Origin: Burkholderia pseudomultivorans
Lineage (GTDB): Bacteria; Pseudomonadota; Gammaproteobacteria; Burkholderiales; Burkholderiaceae
Direction of reading: 5' to 3'
DNA: 64,000 nt
Assembly: GCF_001718415.1 (NCBI RefSeq)
Contig: NZ_CP013377.1
Coordinates: 1,550,001 to 1,614,000 of the forward strand
How positions within the stretch are numbered: the stretch's first letter is position 1; each line of letters begins with the position of its first letter. The position numbers were made by a program, and so were the translations under genes. Positions 23,964 to 33,447 of this stretch are shown here, piece by piece. Under the pieces are notes generated by a model. It saw only the letters and a program-made list of their open reading frames with translations, was not told the origin of the DNA and did not search any database.

Positions 23964-24617
23964 TCAGTGCGTCGCGCCGATCTTCCGCGCAAGCTGGCGC
24001 GCTGCGGCGAGATGTGCGCGGAGCGCCGGCACCGTGCTCGTCGCGAACGCGCGAAGCTGCGAATCGCGCCCGTCGCGCGCCTCGGCCTCGTACACGCGAA
24101 TCGCCGCCTCGTGCGCGCGCGGGCCCGCGAGCTCGAGATAGCCCGCATCGAACGCCGGTCCGCTGCGTTTGCGCAGCGCCGTGAGCGCCGGATCCACGAG
24201 CATCCGCGTCTGCACCGGCACGCCTTTGTCCGCACCGATTTGCCGCAGCGTACCCGCGATGCGTTCGTGGTCGTCGACCATCCGCTGCGCGAACGCCTTC
24301 ACCTGCCGATTCGCGGAGCGATCGAGCGCGAGCCGGCTCGCCTGGACGACGGTCTTGCCGATCATCGCGGCCTTGTCGACGAATTCCGCATCGATGCCGG
24401 TCGGCCGGCGCGTCATGTCCGCTTCGTCGCGGGTCGGGCCGGGGCGCACCACGCCCGGCGCGACCTGCGTCGACGACGCGGGCGGCGTCTGTGCCTCGGC
24501 ATGCGGCGACGCGCTCGACAGCGCGGCGCCGGCGACTGCCAGCAAGGCCGACGCGATCGCACGCCGCACGCGTGCGACCGGACGATGCGCGTCGTCGCGC
24601 TTATCGTCCGGCTTCAT
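23964..24617 (-). CDS. DUF4142 domain secreted protein
   Basis: 217 residues with a signal peptide (IASALLAVAGAALSSASPHAEAQ). The mature part is a helical DUF4142/ferritin-like domain (DAEFVDKAAMIGKTVVQASRLALDRSANRQVKAFAQRMVDDHERI ... LRAHLAAARQLARKI). Function of the family unknown; often in envelope stress loci. The start of the gene is 53 bp downstream of the 24670-25215 gene, so they are probably co-transcribed. Confidence 0.82.
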   Translation of the reverse strand: MKPDDKRDDAHRPVARVRRAIASALLAVAGAALSSASPHAEAQTPPASSTQVAPGVVRPGPTRDEADMTRRPTGIDAEFVDKAAMIGKTVVQASRLALDRSANRQVKAFAQRMVDDHERIAGTLRQIGADKGVPVQTRMLVDPALTALRKRSGPAFDAGYLELAGPRAHEAAIRVYEAEARDGRDSQLRAFATSTVPALRAHLAAARQLARKIGATH

Positions 24618-24669
24618 CCGGCCTCCCGGTGTCGCGACGCGGCGGCCGACGCGCCGCAGGGCTGCGCCG

Positions 24670-25215
24670 TCATGCGGGCCGATGCGCGGACGTGAAGAAA
24701 TCGGTCCACGCGCCGCGCTGCCATGCGCCTTCGACGCGCTCGACCGACAGCGCGCCGCAGGCCAGCAGCGTGCGCTGCGCGAACGTCTCCGTGCGCCGCG
24801 TCACGTGCGCGGCCAGCACGACGCCGTTCTCGCATTCGCGCAGCGCGCCGTGCCCTTCCGGCGCATCGCCGTCCATCCGCCCGAGCGCGCCGCACAATGC
24901 GCCGACGTAGCCGCCGACGAGCGGCACCCCGATCCACGCGAGCGGCGAATGGAGCCCGCCCAGATACAACAGCCCGGCCCCGACCAGCCCGACGATCGCA
25001 CCGACGCCCACGCCCTCCAGCGCGCCGATGCCGCCCGGGCGCGCGGCGGAATCCGCATAGGCGTCGCCGCCGAGCCAGAACAGCGCATGCTGTCCGGGCG
25101 GATTGAGAAAGAAGACCTTCACGTCGTCCCGATGCATGGCGTGGCCGCGCAGCTGCTGCGCGCAGCGCTCCGCCTGTTCGAGCGTCGAGAAACGGCCCGC
25201 GATGATCGTGTCCAT
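24670..25215 (-). CDS. General-stress-like protein with glycine-zipper membrane segment
   Basis: 181 residues. It begins MDTIIAGRFSTLEQAERCAQQL, resembling general-stress-17M/DUF1269-type proteins, and has two hydrophobic Gly-rich helices (ALEGVGVGAIVGLVGAGLLYLGG and WIGVPLVGGYVGALCGALG), followed by a soluble alpha/beta segment. AGGAGG precedes the ATG. Similar proteins are common in Burkholderia stress loci; function unknown. Confidence 0.75.
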   Translation of the reverse strand: MDTIIAGRFSTLEQAERCAQQLRGHAMHRDDVKVFFLNPPGQHALFWLGGDAYADSAARPGGIGALEGVGVGAIVGLVGAGLLYLGGLHSPLAWIGVPLVGGYVGALCGALGRMDGDAPEGHGALRECENGVVLAAHVTRRTETFAQRTLLACGALSVERVEGAWQRGAWTDFFTSAHRPA

Positions 25216-25296
25216 GTCGAACCCTCCTGCCCGGTGCCGCGCAGGACCGCAGGGCGCGCGACGCCCGACCGGTCCGGCGCTGACCCGCGCATCACG

Positions 25297-25671
25297 TTAC
25301 TTCCGGCGTATCTGCAGCCTGTCGCGCACGCCGCGTACGCCGTCGACGTCGTGTGCCACGCGGATCGCCGTCGCGCGCTGCCGTTCGTCGGGCACAGTGC
25401 CCGTCAACTCGGCCACGCGGCCGTGGACCTGCACGTCGATGTCGCCGGACGCGAGGCCGCGCTCCGCGACGAGCGCCGCCCGGACGCGCGAGGCGAGCGT
25501 CGCATCGCGGATCTGGCCGCCGACGGCCGACGCCTCGCTCGCGAGCTTCGCACCGGCGCCCTCCCCGGCCGATGCGTGGCGAGGTACGGCGATTCCTGCA
25601 CACGACAGCATCAGTATGCTCGCGATCGCCGCAACCGGCGCGCGTCCGCGGATGTTTTCCGTTCGCTTCAT
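25297..25671 (-). CDS. BON domain periplasmic protein
   Basis: 124 residues with a signal peptide (APVAAIASILMLSCAGIAVPRHASAG; a cysteine in LSCAG could be a lipobox) and one BON domain (DATLASRVRAALVAERGLASGDIDVQVHGRVAELTGTVPDERQRATAIRVAHDVDGVRGVRDRL). BON domains bind phospholipid membranes (OsmY type). AAAGGAGG lies before the ATG. A GC-rich, weaker sigma-54-like match (TGGCGCGCCGGCGGC) is found just upstream. Confidence 0.85.
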   Translation of the reverse strand: MKRTENIRGRAPVAAIASILMLSCAGIAVPRHASAGEGAGAKLASEASAVGGQIRDATLASRVRAALVAERGLASGDIDVQVHGRVAELTGTVPDERQRATAIRVAHDVDGVRGVRDRLQIRRK

Positions 25672-25724
25672 GGTGCCTCCTTTGCCGGGCCGCGGGCGCC
25701 GCCGGCGCGCCACGCACCGGCGCA

Positions 25725-27698
25725 TCACCGGTGGGGGCCGGCTCCGTCGCTGTCGTCTTTTGCGCGGTCGGGCGCGACGTCGACGATCACGCTCGCCAGC
25801 GTCGGCATGTCGACCGGCTTGCACAGATACGCGTCGAAGCCGGCCGCCATCACGCGGTTGCGATCCGCGACGCCTGCATGCGCGGTCACCGCCACGACCG
25901 GCAGCCGGCCGACGCCATCCGGCAACTGGCGGATGCGGTCGAGCAGCCAGTAGCCGTCGCCGTCCGGCATCGCGAGATCCGACAGCACGACGGTCGGCGG
26001 ATCGCGCTCGACCACGGTCAGCGCATCGTGCCCCGAGCGCGCGGTCGACACCTTCGCGCCGAGCGTTTCCAGCGCCGCGGCCACGCTCGCGCGCGTCGTC
26101 GGATCGTCGTCGACGACGAGCACGCGCTGGTGGTCGAGCGCGACGGCCGGGAGCTCGCCGCTCGCGCGGCCCCGCACGACGGGATCGTCGTGCTCCCAGC
26201 CGGCGGGCAGCGTGACGGTGATCGTCGTGCCGTGCCCGACGCCTTCGCTGCTGGCCGCCACCGCGCCGCCGTGCAGCTGCGCGATATTGCGCACGATCGA
26301 CAGGCCGAGCCCGAGCCCGCGCTGCGGCGACGCGGGCGCATTGCCGGAGCGGCTGAACGTATCGAACAGATGCGGCAGGTATTCGGGCGCGATGCCCTGC
26401 CCGGTGTCGGCCACCGACAGTCGCACGTTGGCGCCCGCGCGCGTGAGCCCCACGGTGATGTGGCCGCCCGACGGCGTGAACTTGATCGCGTTGGACAACA
26501 GGTTCGACAGCAGTTGCCGCAGCCGCTCGGCATCCGCCGAAATCAGGCAGCTCGGCATCGCGCATTCGGTCGTCAGCACGACGCCGCGCGCCTGCGCGGT
26601 CGTGCCGAGTTCGCGCGCGGCGTCGTTCACGATGCGCACCAGATCGACCGGCACGCGCTCCAGGCGCAGCCTGCCCGTCGCGAGCGACGACGCGTCGAGC
26701 AGGTCGCCGACCATGCGCGACAGCGACCGCGCACTGCGGTCGATCGCGTCGACGGCCTGGTGCGCGAAGCCCTGCCCGTCGACGCTGCGCAATACCTCGA
26801 CCCATCCGTAGATCACGTTCAGCGGCGTGCGCAGTTCGTGCGATACCGTCGCCAGCAGTTCGTCCTTCAGCCGGTTCGACGTGTCGGCCTGCTCGCGTGC
26901 GTCGCGCGCGCCGCGCAGCGAACGCAGCGAGCGCCGCTCGTCGCGACGGCGTTCGCGCGCTTCGCGCAGCGTCATCGACAGGCCGTCGCAGCGCCCGCTC
27001 GCATCGACGATCGGCGACGCGGAGAAGGTCGCGCGAAAGCGCCGGCCGTCGCGCCGCACGCACAGCACGTCGAGCGGCCCGAGCGGCGCGCGCATGTCGG
27101 CAAACGATGCGGGGACCGGATGCCGCCGCAGCCAGCGCGGCACGATCAGCGACGTCACGTCGCGCCCGATCATCGCGTCCGCATCGGCGCCGAACAGGCT
27201 GCGCGCGGCGGGATTCCAGCTCGTGATCCGCCGCTCGACGTCGACGCCGACGATCGCGTCGGGCGACGCGTCGACCACGCGGCGCAGCAGCGCGTCGTCC
27301 GGCTGCCGCAACGCGGGCGCCGGTTCGCGGTGCGGGACGCGCGCGTCGTCGTCGCCGGCGTCGTCGTTCGCGAACAGCGGCTTCACGGCCGCCACCAGCG
27401 CGCATTCGACGAAGCAGATCGCGACGAACGCGCCCGCCTGGGCGAGCAGCACCGGCAGCGGCGCATCGCGCCACCACAGTGCGCCGATCACGGCCGCGCT
27501 GGCGACGGTCGCGGCGACGCCGCCGGCGAGCGAGGTCAACCACGCGGCGGCAGCGACACCGGCATAGAAAGGCAGCGGCGCAAACGGCGCATGCATGCCG
27601 ACCAGGCGAATCGCCCACGCCTGGAGCGCGGACGCCAGCCCGACGGCGAGCACGACCCATGCGCCCTGCCGAAACAGCTCACGGGTGATGGTCCTCAT
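25725..27698 (-). CDS. Hybrid sensor histidine kinase/response regulator
   Basis: 657 residues. Four N-terminal membrane helices resembling DUF4118 (residues about 10-105), a PAS domain (DALLRRVVDASPDAIVGVDVERRITSWNPAARSLFG), HisKA with the phospho-acceptor in ATVSHELRTPLN, HATPase (NLLSNAIKF, DTGQGIAPE, GLGLGLSIV), and a C-terminal receiver (VLVVDDDPTT, phospho-Asp in VVLSDLAMPDGDG, lysine in LCKP). No DNA-binding partner with a receiver is adjacent; the signal must pass to another protein. It sits between the small stress genes and the sigma-54 activator, so a role in the island is likely. Confidence 0.9.
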   Translation of the reverse strand: MRTITRELFRQGAWVVLAVGLASALQAWAIRLVGMHAPFAPLPFYAGVAAAAWLTSLAGGVAATVASAAVIGALWWRDAPLPVLLAQAGAFVAICFVECALVAAVKPLFANDDAGDDDARVPHREPAPALRQPDDALLRRVVDASPDAIVGVDVERRITSWNPAARSLFGADADAMIGRDVTSLIVPRWLRRHPVPASFADMRAPLGPLDVLCVRRDGRRFRATFSASPIVDASGRCDGLSMTLREARERRRDERRSLRSLRGARDAREQADTSNRLKDELLATVSHELRTPLNVIYGWVEVLRSVDGQGFAHQAVDAIDRSARSLSRMVGDLLDASSLATGRLRLERVPVDLVRIVNDAARELGTTAQARGVVLTTECAMPSCLISADAERLRQLLSNLLSNAIKFTPSGGHITVGLTRAGANVRLSVADTGQGIAPEYLPHLFDTFSRSGNAPASPQRGLGLGLSIVRNIAQLHGGAVAASSEGVGHGTTITVTLPAGWEHDDPVVRGRASGELPAVALDHQRVLVVDDDPTTRASVAAALETLGAKVSTARSGHDALTVVERDPPTVVLSDLAMPDGDGYWLLDRIRQLPDGVGRLPVVAVTAHAGVADRNRVMAAGFDAYLCKPVDMPTLASVIVDVAPDRAKDDSDGAGPHR

Positions 27699-28158
27699 TG
27701 CATCCTTGCATCGCACCGGCTCCCTGTACGCGGCGGCGTGCCGTTCGGGCAATCCGGCATGCCGTCGGGCGTGCCGGGCGAGCGAACAGCCGCAAGCAAA
27801 CGACGTACCCGCCGGGGGGCGGTGGCGCCGATACCTCAGGCCGGTTGCGACGGTTTTCCGTGCGTGACGTGCGCGCCGGACAGGGTTCCGCGTCGGGCGA
27901 GAGAGGCGAGGATCGGCGCGGTTCCGCGTCGACCTGACCCTCCGGGCATGTCGTCTGTTTTTTCCGTCGCCGTCTGTAAAAAGGCATCGCCGATCGAGGG
28001 ACGGACCGAGGCGCCGCGGATCGATCGACGTCCCCTGTCGCCGTCGCGACCTGCATTGGAAATTTCTATTTCGCGGCACCTTCGCGCGCCCGGTGCTGTC
28101 GATAGTAAATATTGCAACGACCGAATCGCGCGACGCCGATTTTCAAATCGGCCCGCTC
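27699..28158. other. Divergent intergenic region between kinase and sigma-54 activator
   Basis: About 460 bp. It should hold the promoters of the hybrid kinase (left) and the activator (right). The part near 28040-28110 is AT-richer. I did not find a clear -24/-12 element, terminator or RNA gene here. Confidence 0.4.
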
Positions 28159-29139
28159 ATGCCAATGACCGAATCCAGCCACCGGCCGAGGCAGCGCGCA
28201 GACGAACGCCGGTTGTCCGGGCGCTCCGTCGCGATGCGCACGCTGCTCGGCCGTATCGAGAAAATCGCGCCGACCCGCGCCAACGTGATGATTGCCGGTG
28301 AAAGCGGGGTCGGCAAGGACATCGTCGCCCGCCGCCTGCACGATCTCAGTGCGCGCCGCGACGGCCCGTTCGTGCCGGTCAATTGCGGCGCGATTCCGCC
28401 CGACATCGCGGAATCGCACCTGTTCGGCCACGAAAAAGGCAGCTTCACGGGCGCGGTCGCGCAGCACACGGGCTTCTTCGAAGCGGCGCGCGGCGGCACG
28501 CTGCTGCTCGACGAAATCGCCGAAATGCCGCCCGCGCTGCAGGTGAAGCTGCTGCGTGCGATCGAATCGAATGCGATCGTCCGCGTCGGCGGCACCGAGT
28601 CGATTCCGCTCGACGTGCGCATCGTCTCGGCGACGCGCCACAATCCGGCCGAAGCCGTGCGCGACGGCCGGCTGCGCGAAGACCTGTTCTACCGGCTCGC
28701 GGTCTTCGCGTTGTATGTGCCGCCGCTGCGGCAGCGCGACGGCGACGTCGAGACGATCGCACACGAATACGTCGAGACGCTCAATGCGCGGCACCGCTCG
28801 CACAAGCGGCTGACCGACGCGGCGATCGCCGCGCTGCGCGCCTACTCGTGGCCGGGCAACGTGCGCGAGCTGCACAACACGATCGAGCGCGCGTACATCC
28901 TGGCGGACGAAGGGATCGACGTCACGCTGCCGAAGCAGGCGCTGCCGGCCGAGCTGACGCGCGACGACGCGATGTCGCTGCCGCTCGGCGCGACGCTGCA
29001 CCATGCGCAGCAGCGCTTCATCGCGGCGACGCTGCGCCATTTCGACGGCAACAAGCCGCGCGCCGCGAAGGCGCTCGGCATCAGCCTGAAGACGCTGTAC
29101 AACCGGCTCGCGCTGATGCGCGACAGCGGCCGCTCGTAG
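28159..29139 (+). CDS. Sigma-54 enhancer-binding activator without N-terminal receiver
   Basis: About 326 residues. AAA+ domain with Walker A GESGVGKD, the sigma-54 contact loop GSFTGA, Walker B GGTLLLDEIAEMP and the arginine-finger region REDLFYRLAVF, then a Fis-type helix-turn-helix at the C-terminus (NKPRAAKALGISLKTLYNRL). Only about 30 residues precede the AAA+ domain, so there is no receiver, GAF or V4R regulatory domain; such activators are controlled by other proteins (as PspF) or by expression. Four sigma-54 promoters in the neighbouring island are its likely targets. The start could lie up to 66 bp upstream. Confidence 0.9.
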   Translation: MPMTESSHRPRQRADERRLSGRSVAMRTLLGRIEKIAPTRANVMIAGESGVGKDIVARRLHDLSARRDGPFVPVNCGAIPPDIAESHLFGHEKGSFTGAVAQHTGFFEAARGGTLLLDEIAEMPPALQVKLLRAIESNAIVRVGGTESIPLDVRIVSATRHNPAEAVRDGRLREDLFYRLAVFALYVPPLRQRDGDVETIAHEYVETLNARHRSHKRLTDAAIAALRAYSWPGNVRELHNTIERAYILADEGIDVTLPKQALPAELTRDDAMSLPLGATLHHAQQRFIAATLRHFDGNKPRAAKALGISLKTLYNRLALMRDSGRS

Positions 29140-29175
29140 GCGGCCACCCCGCGCGCGGCCGGCGTGCGGGTCGCG

Positions 29176-30975
29176 TCACGCGACCTTGAACTGCCCGACC
29201 GTCGACGCGAGCGCGTTCGCCTGCGTCTGCAGCGCGGACGCCGCCGCGGTCGACTGTTCGACGAGCGCCGCGTTCTGCTGCACCATCTCGTCGAGCTGCG
29301 TGACCGCGCGATTCACTTCCTGGATGCCGCGCGTCTGCTCGTTCGCCGCATGCGTGATCTCGGAGATGATCGTCGTCACGTTGGTCACGTTGGACACGAT
29401 CTCGCGCATCGTCTCGCCGGCCTGACGCACCTGTCCCGACCCTGCCGACACGCTCTCGACCGTCGATTCGACCAGCACCTTCACCTCGCGCGCGGCCTGC
29501 GCGCTGCGCTGCGCGAGACTGCGGACTTCCTGCGCGACCACCGCGAAGCCGCGGCCCTGCTCGCCCGCGCGCGCGGCTTCGACCGCCGCGTTCAGCGCGA
29601 GGATGTTGGTCTGGAACGCAATGCCGTCGATCACGCCGATGATGTCGCCGATCCGGCCCGACGCTTCCTCGATCTTCGCCATCGTCGCGACGACCTCCGA
29701 CACGACCGCGCCGCCGTGCGACGCGATTCGCGACGCCGCCGCCGCGCGCTCGTCGGCCTGCCCGGCCGCGGCCGCCGACTGGCCGACCGTCGCGGTGATC
29801 TCCTCCATCGACGCGGCCGTTTCCTCGAGGCTCGCGGCGGCCGATTCGGTGCGCGACGACAGGTCGACGTTGCCGGCCGCGATTTCGTTCGCGGCCGTGC
29901 GCACCGATTCGCTCGCATCGCGGATCTGGCGCATCACGTCGTTCAGCTTGTCGACAAAGCTGTTGAACGAGCGTGCGATGTCGGCCACTTCGTCGCGGCC
30001 TTCGGCCGGCAGGCGCTGCGTGAGATCGCCGGCGCCCGAGCCGATCTCGGCCATTGCCTGGCGCACCTGCGACAGGCGGCGGAACGCGGTCGCCGTGATC
30101 GCGCCGACGATCAGCGACGCGACGGCGACGATCACGATCATCGTGATCAGCGACGCGGTCAGCAGCGAACGCATCCCGGCCGTCGCATCTGACTTGTCGA
30201 GCGCGACCACCGCGTACCAGTCGGTGCCCGGCACCGGCTGCGCGCGCACCAGCTTCGCGTCGCCGCCGACCTGCACCTCGACCGGCGCGCTCGCGCCCGC
30301 CAGCGACGCGGGGCTGATGCCGCCGAGCTCCGGCGACACGTCGGCGACCGGCTTCAGCGTGAGTTTGGCATCCGGGTGCGCGACCACGTGGCCGCTGCTG
30401 TCGATCAGCATCCCGAAGCTGGCCGGCGTGGGGTGGATCGACTTCACGTTCGCGATCACGCTGTCCATCGCGACGTCCGCGGCCACCACGCCCTTCAGCG
30501 CACCGTCGCGCAGGATCGGCACCGCGAACGTGACGACCAGGTTGCCGGTGCCGGCATCGACGTACGGCGGCGTGACCACCGGCTTGCCGGCCTGCGCGGC
30601 CTGCCGGTACCACGGGCGGCCGGTCGGATCGTAGTCGGGCGGAATGCCGGTCGGGTCGGAGAAGTGGAACACCTTGTCCGCATAGCCGGCATAGACGTTC
30701 GTGAAGCCGCCCGCCGCCGCCATCTGCTTGAACACCGGCAGCGGATCGGGCGACAGCGCGGCGTCCTGCAGCGACGCGACCATCCGGCTCTTGGTCGCGA
30801 CCCAGTCCGCGATCCCGACGACGTGGCCGCTCGCGACCGAAGTCAGGTTCCGGTCGATCGCGTCGTCGTTGTACGAGTGCGCGATGAAATAGTTGATCAG
30901 CGTGGTGGCGACGAGCGCAAAGACGACGATGGCAACGCACGCGGCGAGGATGCGTGCGCGGATGGACGAGAACAT
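29176..30975 (-). CDS. Methyl-accepting chemotaxis protein
   Basis: 599 residues: N-terminal helix ([19 protein letters not shown]), a periplasmic dCACHE-type ligand domain (residues about 35-275, with [11 protein letters not shown] and the [19 protein letters not shown] motif), a second membrane helix ([20 protein letters not shown]), a HAMP linker and the signalling domain with the hairpin tip [37 protein letters not shown]. dCACHE receptors often sense amino acids or other carboxylates; ligand unknown. It stands alone. Confidence 0.92.
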   Translation of the reverse strand: MFSSIRARILAACVAIVVFALVATTLINYFIAHSYNDDAIDRNLTSVASGHVVGIADWVATKSRMVASLQDAALSPDPLPVFKQMAAAGGFTNVYAGYADKVFHFSDPTGIPPDYDPTGRPWYRQAAQAGKPVVTPPYVDAGTGNLVVTFAVPILRDGALKGVVAADVAMDSVIANVKSIHPTPASFGMLIDSSGHVVAHPDAKLTLKPVADVSPELGGISPASLAGASAPVEVQVGGDAKLVRAQPVPGTDWYAVVALDKSDATAGMRSLLTASLITMIVIVAVASLIVGAITATAFRRLSQVRQAMAEIGSGAGDLTQRLPAEGRDEVADIARSFNSFVDKLNDVMRQIRDASESVRTAANEIAAGNVDLSSRTESAAASLEETAASMEEITATVGQSAAAAGQADERAAAASRIASHGGAVVSEVVATMAKIEEASGRIGDIIGVIDGIAFQTNILALNAAVEAARAGEQGRGFAVVAQEVRSLAQRSAQAAREVKVLVESTVESVSAGSGQVRQAGETMREIVSNVTNVTTIISEITHAANEQTRGIQEVNRAVTQLDEMVQQNAALVEQSTAAASALQTQANALASTVGQFKVA

Positions 30976-31098
30976 GGCAACGACTCGGTAAGGGAGCGTG
31001 AGCACCCGGTGGACGGATTCACCGGGTAAACGGCAGCGCCGTCATTTACTTGAGGGTCGTTCCGATAAATCGGCGAAACGCGCGGAATGGCGCGTCCG

Positions 31099-32085
31099 TC
31101 AGCGCATCGTCAGCACGGCCGCGCCCGACAGGCGGCCGGCGCGCAGGTCGTCGAGCGCGCGATTCGCGTCCGCGAGCGCATAGCGCGTCGCCTCGATCTC
31201 CAGCGGGATCCGGCCGGCGAGCGCCATGAACGCCTCGCCGTCCGCGCGTGTCAGGTTCGCGACCGACAGCAGCCGGCGCTCCTCCCACAGCAGCGCATAG
31301 GGAAACGACGGGATGTCCGACATGTGGATGCCGCCGCATACGACGCTGCCGCCCTTCACGACGGCCGCCAGCGCGAGCGGCACGAGCGCGCCGACCGGCG
31401 CGAAGATCAGCGCGGCGTCCAGCGGTTCGGGCGCCCGCTGGTCGCTGCCGCCGGCCCAGTTGGCGCCGAGCCGCAGCGCCAGCTGTTGCGCGGCCGTGTC
31501 GCCAGGTCGCGTGAATGCATGGACGCGGCGCCCTTCATGCCGCGCGACCTGCGCGACGATATGCGCGGCTGCGCCGAAGCCGTACAGGCCGATCCGCTGC
31601 GCGTTGCCCGCGAGCGCGAGCGTGCGATAGCCGATCAGTCCCGCGCACAGCAGCGGCGCCGCGTGCACGTCGTCGTAGTTCGGCGGCACGCGCAGGCAAT
31701 AGCGGGCGTCGGCGACCGTGCGCTCCGCATAGCCGCCGTCGATCGTATAACCGGTGAAGCCCGGCGCGTCGCACAGGTTCTCGCGCCCCGCCGCGCAAAA
31801 CGCGCAGCGGCCGCAGGTGTGGCCCAGCCACGGCACGCCGACCCGTTCGCCGAGCGCGAAGCCGTGCACGCCCTCGCCGAGCGCGGCAACGGTGCCGACG
31901 ATTTCGTGCCCGGGAATCACCGGGCGTTTCGGTTCGGTCAGATCGCCGTCGACCACATGCAGATCGGTGCGGCACACGCCGCACGCCTGCACGTCGATCA
32001 GGAGCTGGCCGCGACCGGGCGACGGATCGGGCAGTTCGCGCAGCGTCAGCGCCGGCGAGCGCCCGTCATAGACCTGCGCTCGCAC
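31099..32085 (-). CDS. Zinc-dependent alcohol dehydrogenase
   Basis: 328 residues of the medium-chain dehydrogenase family (AdhA-like). Catalytic zinc ligands C38 (ACGVCRTDLH), GHE and later C; structural zinc cysteines in CGRCAFCAAGRENLC; nucleotide-binding region GLYGFGAAAHIVAQVA. The usual GxGxxG is GFGAAA. It overlaps the end of the DUF3562 gene by 20 bp, starts with GTG and lacks a good ribosome-binding site, so translation is probably coupled. The operon start region carries FNR-type boxes, in keeping with fermentative or low-oxygen use. Confidence 0.88.
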   Translation of the reverse strand: MRAQVYDGRSPALTLRELPDPSPGRGQLLIDVQACGVCRTDLHVVDGDLTEPKRPVIPGHEIVGTVAALGEGVHGFALGERVGVPWLGHTCGRCAFCAAGRENLCDAPGFTGYTIDGGYAERTVADARYCLRVPPNYDDVHAAPLLCAGLIGYRTLALAGNAQRIGLYGFGAAAHIVAQVARHEGRRVHAFTRPGDTAAQQLALRLGANWAGGSDQRAPEPLDAALIFAPVGALVPLALAAVVKGGSVVCGGIHMSDIPSFPYALLWEERRLLSVANLTRADGEAFMALAGRIPLEIEATRYALADANRALDDLRAGRLSGAAVLTMR

Positions 32086-32323
32086 GGGAACCGGCCTCGT
32101 CCGGGCGCGAGGTTCCGGGCGCGGCGTTGCGGTCGGCCTCGGCCTGCTGCCGCATCCGGTCGCGCAGATGCCGGATCGCGAACACGTGGATGTAGTCGTG
32201 CACGCGCGCGCCGTCCGACAGCACGCGCACTTCGTCGTCGAGCATCGCGCGCAGCTGTTCCGCGCCGATCTCGCGCTGCTCGGCGACTTCCTTCAGTGAA
32301 TCAAGCAAACTGTCCTGTGCCAT
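32066..32323 (-). CDS. DUF3562 family small protein
   Basis: 85 residues (MAQDSLLDSLKEVAEQREIGAEQLRAMLDDEVRVLSDGARVHDYIHVFAIRHLRDRM), helical, with a low-complexity C-terminal tail. Matches what I know as DUF3562, a short family of unknown function common in Burkholderia stress and low-oxygen loci. First gene of an operon with the alcohol dehydrogenase. Confidence 0.7.
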   Translation of the reverse strand: MAQDSLLDSLKEVAEQREIGAEQLRAMLDDEVRVLSDGARVHDYIHVFAIRHLRDRMRQQAEADRNAAPGTSRPDEAGSRASAGL

Positions 32324-32876
32324 CGACGGACTCCTGACGGTCGAAGTAACGAAACGGACTGCAACTGGAAGCTTAACGCGTTGGATGAGACACGGCATGC
32401 GCTGCGCCGCTGCCTGTTTGAGTGACATCAACGAGAGCCGTTACGATCCGACCCCGGCCCGCTGGCGGAGGACTGCACTGGATGCGCGGCGGGCGCCGCA
32501 CGCGTCCGATACCGGACGACAGCGCGCCACCCCGGGCGCGCCGCGGCCGCTGTGTCGCACGCTTGATGCGTGTCAACGGTCCGCGTAACGCGCAACTTAG
32601 ACTGGTCGAAATGACGCGTCAAGGGATGCGCATCGTGAATCGGCTGCTCCCGGAACCGAGCCTGCGTACGCGACCTTCGCGCGGATGGGCGTCGCGCGGC
32701 CCGTGCCGGCCGAATCGGTCGCCGAATCGGTCACGGAAATAGTCGAAGTCTGGCCCGGCAACTCCGCATGTTCCCTCATACGACCGACCGCACGTTTCTT
32801 GCGCCCGGCTTTCACGATCTCGCCGGCCGGGACGGCAACGTGCCCGGCGCAACACCACTTTCGTCCGGAGGCCGCC
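32324..32876. promoter_or_regulatory. Divergent regulatory region with two FNR-type boxes
   Basis: About 550 bp between DUF3562 (left) and the 123-residue gene (right). TTGAGTGACATCAA (32418-32431) and TTGATGCGTGTCAA (32563-32576) are FNR/ANR-type sites (TTGA-N6-TCAA). The second is followed on the plus strand by TAGACT (32598-32603), centred 31 bp further on, which suits a class II FNR promoter with transcription starting near 32610. The roughly 270 bp from there to the 32877 gene contain no other gene that I can support. Confidence 0.65.
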
Positions 32877-33248
32877 ATGCGTCTTACCGTTCGTCTCGAC
32901 ACCTTCACCGATGAAACGCCGTCCGCGTATGCGATCGTCTGGCTCGATACGGGCGAGCGCAAATGGTCATGCGAAAGTCACGCAGACATGCACGTGCCGG
33001 CCTGGGGCATGGTGAGCGCCACCCGGGGCGAGCTGCGGCTCGCGGCGCCCGACGCCGATCGTCCGCTGTTCGTGCTTCTGGATTTCCTCGGCGCCGACCG
33101 CAGGCTGCCCACGACCGGCGCGACGGGGGAAGCCCGCTGGTGCCGGCAGGCGCAGCATGCGCCGACGATCGGGCGCTGGCGCCTGCAGTGCGTCGACGGG
33201 ACGGCCGTCGAGCCCGAGCACCGGCTGTTCGCCGACGACGAAAGCTGA
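32877..33248 (+). CDS. Hypothetical protein (123 aa) behind an FNR box
   Basis: 123 residues, starting MRLTVRLDTFTDETPSAYAIVWLDTGERKWSCESHADMHVPAWGMV. No signal peptide; compact mixed alpha/beta. CGGAGG lies before the ATG. I do not recognise it. The FNR-type promoter upstream implies induction at low oxygen. Confidence 0.6.
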   Translation: MRLTVRLDTFTDETPSAYAIVWLDTGERKWSCESHADMHVPAWGMVSATRGELRLAAPDADRPLFVLLDFLGADRRLPTTGATGEARWCRQAQHAPTIGRWRLQCVDGTAVEPEHRLFADDES

Positions 33249-33447
33249 CGCGCGGCGGGACTTCGTCCGGCGCCCGTGTCAGCGGATTCCGATACGCGCG
33301 CGCCATTTCCGACAGCGACTTCAGCGTGCGCCGATTGGCAGCGCCCAATCGACAGACGATACTCCTGCCATGAACACGACGTTCATGCCGGGTCATCGCC
33401 CAGCCGGCCGTCGAGCCGGCATGCGGGTCTGGCGCAGGAGACCAGCC

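Noticed and set aside
25353..28301. 982-residue plus-strand frame opposite the hybrid kinase
   Set aside because: Arg/His-rich antisense shadow typical of high-GC DNA; no start signals or domains.
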